Source: ZC4RG30 sp963812195 (GTDB taxonomy: Bacteria; Pseudomonadota; Gammaproteobacteria; Steroidobacterales; Steroidobacteraceae). From it: a stretch of 64,000 nucleotides of DNA. Below the pieces are notes generated by a model. That model had not been told where the DNA came from, ran no database searches, and saw only the letters and a program-made list of their open reading frames with translations. Location of the stretch: positions 124,001-188,000 of the forward strand of contig CAWEUI010000011.1 of NCBI GenBank assembly GCA_963812195.1, read 5' to 3'. Positions 46,620 through 54,022 of the stretch are shown here, piece by piece (positions within the stretch are counted from its first letter, which is position 1; every line of letters begins with the position of its first letter). The position numbers and the translations under genes are program-made.

Positions 46620-47168
46620 ATGGCAAGGTGCAAACGCAGTACATCCATGGTCCAGACCACTCACCCGGACGATCGTTCGCCGCCAGAGCAGATCGGGTAC
46701 CTGCTGAAGCGCCTCATGCATCAATTCCGGCATCAGGTCGAAGAACGTCTGCGACGCAGTACCGATGTTTCCTTCGCGCATCTGGTAGTGCTGGACCAGC
46801 TCCAGCAGGAGCCGGGCATTGCCGGTGCCCGCCTGGCGCGGCGGCTGCTGGTCACGGCGCAAACCATGACGGGCCTGCTGCGGCGCCTGGAGGCCGACGG
46901 GGCGATAGAGCGCCGGCCCGACCCGCACAATCGCCGTGCCGACCGCTGGTATCTGCTGCCGGCGGGTCTGGAACGACTGAACTCGGCGCGTGGCGCAGGC
47001 GCCCCGGTCATGGCAAAGATGTTGTCGCAATTGTCCCCACAGGAAGTGACAGAGCTGCAGGGTTATCTGGAGCGCTGCGTGGAAGGGCTCGAATCGCCTG
47101 ATCCGTCACACGTCGAAACCGGTATGGACGCCGTGCAGGACTCCGGAGTACTGCGTTCGGTCTCATGA
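46620..47168 (+). CDS. MarR-family transcriptional regulator
   Basis: A 182-residue winged-helix repressor. The DNA-binding part is SFAHLVVLDQLQQEPGIAGARLARRLLVTAQTMTGLLRRLEADGAIERRPDPHNRRADRWYLLP; the wing includes DPHNRRADRW. The ATG at 46620 has AGGTG upstream; an ATG nine codons later is less well placed. It very likely represses the divergent RND operon and itself via the palindromes. It is followed by the MOSC gene with a 4-base overlap. Confidence 0.92.
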   Translation: MARCKRSTSMVQTTHPDDRSPPEQIGYLLKRLMHQFRHQVEERLRRSTDVSFAHLVVLDQLQQEPGIAGARLARRLLVTAQTMTGLLRRLEADGAIERRPDPHNRRADRWYLLPAGLERLNSARGAGAPVMAKMLSQLSPQEVTELQGYLERCVEGLESPDPSHVETGMDAVQDSGVLRSVS

Positions 47169-47992
47169 GTGCCACGCTCGCTGGCCTCTTCATTCATCCC
47201 GTCAAATCCGCCGCCGGCATGGCCTGTGGCAGTGCGCGGCTCGGGCCGTATGGCCTGGAGCACGACCGCGAGTGGCTGGTCGTGGACCAGAACGGGCGCT
47301 TCGTCACGCAGCGCGAGGAAGCACGGCTGGCATTGCTGGCCACCGCGATCGACGACGGCGCGCTGCGGCTGGCCAATCCACAAGGGCCCGGTCCGTCACT
47401 GGATCTGCAGCACGAGGGCGCGGTGCGCGAGGTGCAGGTGTGGCGTTCGGTGTGCGCGGCATTCGATGCCGGCGACGAGGTCGCGCAATTCCTTTCCGGC
47501 TGGCTCGGCCGGCCCCTGCGGCTGGTGCGTTTCGATCGGCGCCGCGCGCGACTGGCCAACCACGACTGGACCGGCGGCCGCGATGTGCCCACGCTGTTCC
47601 CCGATGGCTATCCGTTGCTGGTGCTGTCGGAAGCCTCCATCGCGGATCTGTCACAGCGGGTAGGGCGCAGCCTGCCGGTGCAGCGCTTCCGTCCCAACCT
47701 GCTGCTGGGTGGCGTCGCGCCCTATGCCGAGGATCAGTTCGCTGCCATCCAGATGGGTGCTGCGCGCATCCAGCTCACCAAGGCATGCACGCGCTGCGTG
47801 ATCACCACCGTGGATCCGGCTCGCGGCGAACGCGATGGCGAGGAGCCGCTGCGCACCCTGAAGAAGTACCGGCACGACGCCGCGCTGCGCGGCGCGGTTT
47901 TCGGCCGCAATGCCTACGTGCTGGAGGGCGAGGGCACTGTGCTCACGTCCGGCATGCCGGTTGCAGTGGCCGCTGCCCGCACCGCGGGCTGA
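47165..47992 (+). CDS. MOSC domain protein (YcbX/mARC-like)
   Basis: A 275-residue protein with the N-terminal MOSC beta-barrel (AGLFIHPVKSAAGMACGSARLGPYGLEHDREWLVVD) and the MOSC domain, whose molybdenum-ligand Cys is in TKACTRCVITTVDPARG (about residue 212). It probably reduces N-hydroxylated compounds. Its start overlaps the marR stop (ATGA), so MarR control may include it. Its 3' end overlaps the convergent hydrolase by 79 bases. No ferredoxin domain is seen. Confidence 0.9.
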   Translation: MSATLAGLFIHPVKSAAGMACGSARLGPYGLEHDREWLVVDQNGRFVTQREEARLALLATAIDDGALRLANPQGPGPSLDLQHEGAVREVQVWRSVCAAFDAGDEVAQFLSGWLGRPLRLVRFDRRRARLANHDWTGGRDVPTLFPDGYPLLVLSEASIADLSQRVGRSLPVQRFRPNLLLGGVAPYAEDQFAAIQMGAARIQLTKACTRCVITTVDPARGERDGEEPLRTLKKYRHDAALRGAVFGRNAYVLEGEGTVLTSGMPVAVAAARTAG

Positions 47993-48891
47993 CGCCCGAG
48001 CAGTACGCGCAGCGCGGCGATCAACGCCACCGGCTGGCTGACCGGCAGATGGTGGTGCGCGCCGGGAATGCCGGTGACCGAGCACACGTTGGGCAGGCAG
48101 GTCGCGAGCAGCGCGGCCCTTGCCGGTGTCACCACCTTGCTCTCTTCCCCGTAGACGAAGTCCACCGCGGTGGGCAGCCCGGCCAGTGCGGCGCGATCAT
48201 CCACCGCCGGGCCCGTGCCGCCGGGTTGCATGAACACGCGCGTGACGTTCTCGTCGAACTTCCAGGTCCACCCCGCCGCTTCCTCGCGCACCGAATTGGC
48301 TGCCAGGTGGCGCATTGCCGCCGCCGGTGCCGGTTCGATCGGCTTGAGCACGAAGCGGGCCAGTGCCTGGGCCGCTTCCGGGTAACGCTTCTTGGGCCGC
48401 CATTGCTCGTCGAAACCGCGTACCGGATCCTCCGGGCTGCCCAGGCGCGAATCCACCACGATGGCTCGTTCGAACAGATCCGGGCGCGCCTTGCAGGCGT
48501 ACAGCAGCGCCCGTCCGCCGAAGCTGTGGCCGATGCCGATGCAGCGCTTGAGCCCCAGCGCCCCGAGCAGATCGACGATCTCGCCGTGGAACTGCGCATA
48601 GCTGTAGCTCTCGCGCTGGTCGCTGTCGCCCATGCCGGCGAAGTCCGGGGCGATCACGCGGTACTGGCTGGCCAGCCACGGGGCGACCAGATCCCACCAG
48701 TGCGCATGCCCCAGATATCCATGCAGCAGCAACAGCACCGGCGCGCCGGGCGGGCCGGCCCACTCCAGATAGTGCAGATGCAGGTCACCGACCAGGATCC
48801 GGCGCGACGTGCCGGGCCGTGCGAGCGATTGCTCGACGAAGGTGGCGAAGTTCTCGACGAGCGGGTCGGTCACGGGGGCTCTCGTTGACAT
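47914..48891 (-). CDS. Alpha/beta hydrolase
   Basis: A 325-residue alpha/beta hydrolase. HGYLGHAHWWDLV carries the oxyanion hole. GHSFGGR (Ser near residue 120) is the nucleophile elbow; FAGMGDSDQ and the final GAHHHLP segment (catalytic His near residue 287) are typical. No signal peptide. The last about 25 residues overlap the MOSC gene on the other strand. Esterase or C-C hydrolase; substrate unknown. Confidence 0.85.
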   Translation of the reverse strand: MSTRAPVTDPLVENFATFVEQSLARPGTSRRILVGDLHLHYLEWAGPPGAPVLLLLHGYLGHAHWWDLVAPWLASQYRVIAPDFAGMGDSDQRESYSYAQFHGEIVDLLGALGLKRCIGIGHSFGGRALLYACKARPDLFERAIVVDSRLGSPEDPVRGFDEQWRPKKRYPEAAQALARFVLKPIEPAPAAAMRHLAANSVREEAAGWTWKFDENVTRVFMQPGGTGPAVDDRAALAGLPTAVDFVYGEESKVVTPARAALLATCLPNVCSVTGIPGAHHHLPVSQPVALIAALRVLLGRQPAVRAAATATGMPDVSTVPSPSST

Positions 48892-48921
48892 GGCGCGGTG
48901 GTCTCTAGTTTAGTGCGTGCG

Positions 48922-50463
48922 ATGCAGCACCGTGCCCTGATTCGTGGCCTGTGGTTCTGGGTTCCCGTGATCCTCGCGATGACATGGGTGGCCCGATGCG
49001 CACATGCCGCCGACGCCGAGCTGGTGCCCACGCCACGTGCCACGCCGTTGCCGGTCAGCGCCACCAACCTGCCTTTCCTTGCCGCCGCGCGTGCCGCACA
49101 GCCGGTGGCGCTGGATGCGCTCGGGTATGCCGAGAGCGAGTACGTGGTCAACGGGCTGGCCAACATCTACGACTGGACCACCAGCGAGGGCGCCACCCGG
49201 CTCAGCGTGAACGCCACCGCCGTGCCCTATGCCACGCGCATCCTGGTGCGCCAGCCCGCCGATGCGCGCAAGTTCAGCGGTGTCGTCATCGTCGAGCTGC
49301 TCGACAGCGAGGGCAGGTACGACAGCGCACCGCTGTGGGGCCTGTCCTGGCAGCAGTTCACGCGCCGCGGCGATGCGTGGGTGGGGATCACCGTGAGTCC
49401 GGCAGCCATCGCGGCTCTGCGCAAATTCGATTCGGTGCGTTACAGCAAGCTGGGTTTCAACTACCGGCAGCCCGCGGATTGCCGTGTGGAAGTGCCCGAT
49501 CCGCTTGCCAGCCCGCCCGATACCGAGAGCGGCCTGGCCTGGGATGCGATCGCACAGATCGGTGCGCTGCTGCGCAGTGGCAGCAAGGAGAACCCGTTGC
49601 TGGATCTGCACCCGCGCAGCGTGGTCGCGGCCGGGTACGGCCAGGCCGGCGCCTACATCATCACCTATGCCAACGCGCTCCACGCCGCGTTGCGCCTGGG
49701 TGATGGCGCGCCCATCTTCAACGGCTATCTCAGTGCCGCGGGCGCGCAGATGTCGGTGCCGATCAATCATTGCGTGCCGCCGTTGCCGGTGGATGATCCG
49801 CGTCGCGGCGCGTTGCCGCGCGATGTGCCCTTCGTGACGGTGATGACCGAATCGGATTTCAACCTGGCACCGTCGCTGCGCCGCGCGGACAGCGACGCAC
49901 CGGAGGATGTGTTTCGCCTGTACGAGATTCCGGGCGCCGCGCATGCCGGCCCATTCCCCGCCGGCATGCCGACGGCCACGGATCAGCTGATCGCCGGCGT
50001 GGCGCCGCCGGCCGGGGAGCTGTGCGCGGATGCGCCGGGGGACTATCCGGGTGGGCTGGCTTTCGATGCGATCTGGGAGCAGTACATCCAGTTCCTGGAT
50101 GGCGGCAGCCCCATGGTGAGCCTGTCGCGCATCGAAACGCTGGCCGACGGTGGGCCGCGCCATGACGAGCTGGGCAATGCCAGCGGCGGCTGGCGGCTGC
50201 CGCAGATCGAGGTGCCCCTGGCCGTGTATTCGGGGCGCAGCCTGCCGCGCAATGCAAGCGCTCGCGCCGCGGCGGTGTGTGCGATGACAGGTTCCCGGCA
50301 GCCGTTCGATGCCGCGCGGCTCAAGAGCCTGTATGGGGACCGCAAGCAGTACCTGCACCGCTTCCGTGCAGCGGTGGATCTCGCCGTGCAGGAGCGGCGG
50401 CTGGCGCCCGAGGATGGCGCGACACTCGACAAATTGCGCGTGCAGGACCTGCCCCGGTTCTGA
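48922..50463 (+). CDS. Exported alpha/beta-hydrolase domain protein lacking the Ser nucleophile
   Basis: A 513-residue protein with a signal peptide (about 1-30). It resembles the 'alpha/beta hydrolase domain' (Abhydrolase_10-type) family: FSGVVIVELLDSEG, PLWGLSWQQFTRRGDAWVGITVSPAAI, an EIPGAAHAGP segment and a C-terminal EVPLAVYSGRSLP tail. At the nucleophile elbow it reads AAGYGQAGAYI, where G-x-S-Q-x is usual, so the serine is Gly. Activity may therefore be lost or rely on another residue. It is the first of a run of exported proteins ending near 53.7 kb. Confidence 0.72.
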   Translation: MQHRALIRGLWFWVPVILAMTWVARCAHAADAELVPTPRATPLPVSATNLPFLAAARAAQPVALDALGYAESEYVVNGLANIYDWTTSEGATRLSVNATAVPYATRILVRQPADARKFSGVVIVELLDSEGRYDSAPLWGLSWQQFTRRGDAWVGITVSPAAIAALRKFDSVRYSKLGFNYRQPADCRVEVPDPLASPPDTESGLAWDAIAQIGALLRSGSKENPLLDLHPRSVVAAGYGQAGAYIITYANALHAALRLGDGAPIFNGYLSAAGAQMSVPINHCVPPLPVDDPRRGALPRDVPFVTVMTESDFNLAPSLRRADSDAPEDVFRLYEIPGAAHAGPFPAGMPTATDQLIAGVAPPAGELCADAPGDYPGGLAFDAIWEQYIQFLDGGSPMVSLSRIETLADGGPRHDELGNASGGWRLPQIEVPLAVYSGRSLPRNASARAAAVCAMTGSRQPFDAARLKSLYGDRKQYLHRFRAAVDLAVQERRLAPEDGATLDKLRVQDLPRF

Positions 50464-50466
50464 TAA

Positions 50467-50484
50467 CCCCGCCTGAGCGCGGGG
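50467..50484 (+). terminator. Short GC hairpin after tandem stops
   Basis: CCCCGC-CTGAGC-GCGGGG starts three bases after the TGA-TAA stops of the hydrolase-like gene. A 6-bp stem without a T-run; weak terminator candidate. Confidence 0.3.
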
Positions 50485-50558
50485 CCCGCGCCGCTGGTTG
50501 GCGACTCCTCATTGCATGGTGCAGAATCGCCGGACCAAAACCCCGGGGGCTTACGACA

Positions 50559-51635
50559 ATGAAGAAGAACGTGCTGCGCGCGCTGAGCGTGGCGGGATTG
50601 CTGTCGCTGGGCGCCGTCGGCGCCGTACCGGCTGCTGCGCCGGGCGCCGCTCCGGAATGCAATCGCGCCTGTCTGGAAGGCTTCGTCGAGAAGTATTTCG
50701 ACGCCGTCGTTGCCGACGACCCGAAGCTGGTCCCGATTTCTCCCAACGTGAAGTTCACGGAGGACGGGCAGCGCCTGCTCATCGGCGACGGCCTGTGGAA
50801 CACCGCCAAGGCCAAGGGCAAATACCGCCTGTTCGTCACCGACGTGCCCGCGCAGGAGGTGGCGGTGCTGGCCACCATCCAGGAGGATCACCGCGATCCG
50901 GACAAATTCAACGGCTCACTGATCGCCCTGCGCCTGCGTGTCCACGACGGCCAGATCACCGAGATCGAGCAGTTCCTGGTGCGGCCGGACGCGAGCAACA
51001 ACAACCGCACCTACGAGACCGTCGACAACATGGCGGTCAATCCGCTGTATCTGACGGCGGTGCCGCAGAACGAGCGCCTGTCGCGCGCCGCGCTGATCGC
51101 CGATGGCAACAAGTATTTCAGCGGCATGCAGCGCAACGACGGCAAGGGCGATTACAACTTCACCGACGACTGCGTGCGCCACGAGAACGGCGGCCAGTCC
51201 ACCATGGTGCCGCTGAAGCCCGGCCAGAAGATGCCCGACCCGAAGACGGCGGCGATGTATTCGGCCAACTGGACCTGCAAGCAGCAGTTCCAGTCCGGCC
51301 TGCTGCACTTCGTGAACCGCATCCGCGACCGGCGTTTCGTGGCCGTGGACCAGGAGCGCGGCATCGTGTTCGCGTTCGGCTTCTTCGACCACTCCGGCGG
51401 ACAGACGCGCCACTTCACCCTGCCTGACGGCCGCAAGGTCGTGGCCGGCCCGGTGCAGCCCTACACCTGGGAGATCGCCGAGATGTTCAAGATCGACAAG
51501 GGCAATATCCGCAAGATCGATGCCTTCCTGCAGCGTGTGCCGTACGGCATGAACTCCGGCTGGAGCACCTGGGAGCAGGGCATGAGCGACCACGCCCGCG
51601 ACGTCACGATGGAAGCGGCTACCGGCATCTTCTAG
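50559..51635 (+). CDS. Exported DUF8021-like protein (paralogue 1)
   Basis: A 358-residue protein with a signal peptide (MKKNVLRALSVAGLLSLGAVGAVPA). The body repeats a two-lobed SnoaL/NTF2-like pattern: CLEGFVEKYFDAVVADDPKLVPISPNVKFTEDGQRLLIGDGLW, then YNFTDDCVRHENG and FVNRIRDRRFVAVDQERGIVFAF. The D-C-x-R-x-E-N-G motif is also in the next two genes and in DUF8021-type proteins. Function is unknown. It is 34 bases upstream of the second paralogue, on the same strand. Confidence 0.7.
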   Translation: MKKNVLRALSVAGLLSLGAVGAVPAAAPGAAPECNRACLEGFVEKYFDAVVADDPKLVPISPNVKFTEDGQRLLIGDGLWNTAKAKGKYRLFVTDVPAQEVAVLATIQEDHRDPDKFNGSLIALRLRVHDGQITEIEQFLVRPDASNNNRTYETVDNMAVNPLYLTAVPQNERLSRAALIADGNKYFSGMQRNDGKGDYNFTDDCVRHENGGQSTMVPLKPGQKMPDPKTAAMYSANWTCKQQFQSGLLHFVNRIRDRRFVAVDQERGIVFAFGFFDHSGGQTRHFTLPDGRKVVAGPVQPYTWEIAEMFKIDKGNIRKIDAFLQRVPYGMNSGWSTWEQGMSDHARDVTMEAATGIF

Positions 51636-51669
51636 AGGCAGCAGACAGGTTTTCCGGGGGGAAGCGTCG

Positions 51670-52662
51670 ATGGACAAGAACAAGAAGCGGTGGAGACCGG
51701 GGCTTGCCGCGCTGCTTGCCGGAGCAGTCGCGGCCTGCTTCGCCGTGGCGGCGCAGAGTGCGCCGCTGGATCGCGCGCAGCTCATGCACCTTGCTGATGA
51801 TTATCTGGCGTCGCTGGTGGCGCACGATCCGGCCAGACTGCCACTGGCCCCGGGCGTGAAGGTGGTCGAGAACGCCAAGCGCATCCAGCCCGGCGAAGGA
51901 CTCTGGAAGACGATCTCCGGCGGACCGAATCCGGATTTCAGGATCCTGGTGCCCGATGTGTATTCGCAGGAAGTCGGCGGCATGGCGATGATGCAGCTGG
52001 GCGGCAAGCCGGCGCAGGTCGGCTTCCGCCTGAAGGTCAAGGACGGCAAGGTGACCGAGGCCGAGCAGATGGTCGCCATGCCACGCGAAGCCACCATGCC
52101 GAACCTGACCAAAGTGCGGCCCGCGTTTGCCCTGCCCGTGCCTTACGACTACGCCGATTCGCGCGGCCGCCTGATCCACATCGCGAAGTCCTACTACGAC
52201 GCGCTGGACAACAACAACGGCCACCTGGCGCCGTTCGCGGCGGACTGCGAGCGCCATGAGAACGGCATGCGCACGGCACCGACCGGCGGCCCGTCGCTGA
52301 CCGGTCCGGCCATTCCCGGGCAGCCGCCGCGGCCGGCCACGCTGCTGGGCATGCAGGACTGCACCACGCAGATGGATTCCGGGACTTTCCTCTACATCAC
52401 CCGCATCGACGACCGGCGCGTGGAAATCGCCGATCCGGATACCGGCCTGGCGCTGGGCTTCTCGCATTTCCGCCACGCGATGAAGCAGAAGGAATATCCG
52501 ATCGTCAACGATCCGGACCGCACCAGCACCACGATCAGCTTCGGCAACGGCGGCTTCGATCTGCCGGCCATGCACATCTTCAAGATCTGGGGCGGCCAGA
52601 TCCACGACATCGAGGCCATGGGTTTCATGGCGCCCTACAACTCGCCCACGGGCTGGGAGTAA
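51670..52662 (+). CDS. Exported DUF8021-like protein (paralogue 2)
   Basis: A 330-residue protein with a signal peptide (about residues 1-32). It has LMHLADDYLASLVAHDPARLPLAPGVKVVENAKRI, EVGGMAMMQLGGKPAQVGFRLKVKDGKVTEAEQM, then IHIAKSYYDALDNNNGHLAPFAADCERHENGMRTAP and FKIWGGQIHDIEAMGF. It shares the Y-Y-D-A-L-D-N-N-N-G and D-C-E-R-H-E-N-G-M motifs with the next gene, clear evidence of duplication. The next gene starts three bases after its stop, so they are co-translated. Confidence 0.75.
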   Translation: MDKNKKRWRPGLAALLAGAVAACFAVAAQSAPLDRAQLMHLADDYLASLVAHDPARLPLAPGVKVVENAKRIQPGEGLWKTISGGPNPDFRILVPDVYSQEVGGMAMMQLGGKPAQVGFRLKVKDGKVTEAEQMVAMPREATMPNLTKVRPAFALPVPYDYADSRGRLIHIAKSYYDALDNNNGHLAPFAADCERHENGMRTAPTGGPSLTGPAIPGQPPRPATLLGMQDCTTQMDSGTFLYITRIDDRRVEIADPDTGLALGFSHFRHAMKQKEYPIVNDPDRTSTTISFGNGGFDLPAMHIFKIWGGQIHDIEAMGFMAPYNSPTGWE

Positions 52663-52665
52663 GCG

Positions 52666-53667
52666 ATGAACAGACTGCGGCTCAATGTGTGGCTGGTTGC
52701 GGCGCTGGCCGTGGTGGCCGGAGCCACGCAGGCGGCGGACATGTCCGGCAAGCTCGATCGCGACGGTCTGCTGAAACTGGCCGACAACTACTTTGCCGCG
52801 CTGGTCGCGCATGATCCGGGCAGGATGCCCTTCGCCGCCAACGTCAGGTTCGTGGAGAACCTGAAGCGCACCAGGGTCGGCGACGGACTGGTGTGGAAGA
52901 CGGCGTCGAGCGTGCCCACCACCTTCAAGCTGGTGATCCCGGATCCGTACTCGCAGGAAGTCGGCGGCATCGTGGTGCTGGGCAATGGCAAGGATCCCAC
53001 CGAGCTCGGCTTCCGGCTGAAGCTGGACAACGGCAGGATCGTCGAGGCCGAGCACCTGGTGCAGGGAGCGCGTGGTGGCGGCCCGCTCAACGCCGGGCTG
53101 CAGAAGGTGCGCGCGCCCATGCTGCTCAAGGTGCCCTACGAGTACGCGGATTCGCGCGGGCGGCTGCTCCACATCGCCGCCTCCTACTACGATGCGCTGG
53201 ACAACAACAACGGCTATCTGGCGCCGTTCGCGGCGGACTGCGAGCGCCATGAGAACGGCATGCGCACCGCGCCGAACGGCGGGCCTTCGCTGAGCAGCGG
53301 CACGGGTGGCCCGCCGAACGCGGCCGGGCATCCGCAGCCGGTGCGGCTGATTGGCATGCAGGACTGCACCTCGCAGATCCAGTCCGGCACGTTCCAGTAC
53401 ATCACCACCATCCAGGATCGCCGGGTGGAGATTGCCGACCCGGTAACCGGGCTGGCCATGGGCTTCTCGCACTTCCACCATGCCTTCACCCAGCACACGT
53501 TCAAGATCTACGGCGACCCGGACCGCGACTCGGTCACCATGGATTACAAGCCGTTCGACATGCCCGCGCTGCATGTCTTCAAGATCTGGGGCGGCCAGAT
53601 CCACGAAATCGAAGCCGTCGGCGTGCTGGGCGTGCCCTACAACTCGCCGACCGGCTGGGAGAAGTGA
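52666..53667 (+). CDS. Exported DUF8021-like protein (paralogue 3)
   Basis: A 333-residue protein with a signal peptide (MNRLRLNVWLVAALAVVAGATQAA). It is collinear with the preceding paralogue over the full length: LLKLADNYFAALVAHDPGRMPFAANVRFVENL, DPYSQEVGGIVVL, SYYDALDNNNGYLAPFAADCERHENGMRTAP, MGFSHFHHAFTQHTFKI and FKIWGGQIHEIEAVGVLG. The conserved acidic/His/Cys set could be a ligand or catalytic site. It is the last gene of the paralogue run. Confidence 0.75.
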   Translation: MNRLRLNVWLVAALAVVAGATQAADMSGKLDRDGLLKLADNYFAALVAHDPGRMPFAANVRFVENLKRTRVGDGLVWKTASSVPTTFKLVIPDPYSQEVGGIVVLGNGKDPTELGFRLKLDNGRIVEAEHLVQGARGGGPLNAGLQKVRAPMLLKVPYEYADSRGRLLHIAASYYDALDNNNGYLAPFAADCERHENGMRTAPNGGPSLSSGTGGPPNAAGHPQPVRLIGMQDCTSQIQSGTFQYITTIQDRRVEIADPVTGLAMGFSHFHHAFTQHTFKIYGDPDRDSVTMDYKPFDMPALHVFKIWGGQIHEIEAVGVLGVPYNSPTGWEK

Positions 53668-53689
53668 GCGTGGAGCGGGCGGAGCGCTG

Positions 53690-54004
53690 CTAGAGCGAGA
53701 CCCGCCCGCGCAGCACCTCCCACCACATCCGCCAGTCCCCTATCAGACTCCACAGGGGATGGCGGAACGTGGCCGGGCGGTTGTGCTCGAAAAAGAAGTG
53801 GCCGATCCACGCCAGGCCGTAGGCCTGTACGAACGCCACCAGTATCCACCAGCCGTTGCCGGTCACGATCGCCAGCGCCACGCACACCAGCGCCAGACTG
53901 GTGCCGATGAAATGCAGCCGCCGCGACACGCGGTTGGCGTGTTCGGCCAGGTAGCAAGGGTAGAAATCGCGGAAGGTGCGCGGTGCGGATGGATTGCTCC
54001 CCAT
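53690..54004 (-). CDS. Mpo1-like (DUF962) membrane protein
   Basis: A 104-residue protein with two hydrophobic segments. TFRDFYPCYLAEHANRVSRRLHFIGTSLAL and AWIGHFFFEHNRPATFRHPLWSLIGDWRMWWEV match the DUF962/Mpo1 family. Yeast Mpo1 is a dioxygenase that alpha-oxidises 2-hydroxy fatty acids using its conserved histidines, which are present here (LHF, GHFFFEHNRP, RHP). It is smaller than yeast Mpo1 but the usual bacterial size. It lies 19 bases after the dehydrogenase gene and is probably co-transcribed with it. Confidence 0.88.
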   Translation of the reverse strand: MGSNPSAPRTFRDFYPCYLAEHANRVSRRLHFIGTSLALVCVALAIVTGNGWWILVAFVQAYGLAWIGHFFFEHNRPATFRHPLWSLIGDWRMWWEVLRGRVSL

Positions 54005-54022
54005 GCCGCGCCGCGCGCCTGC

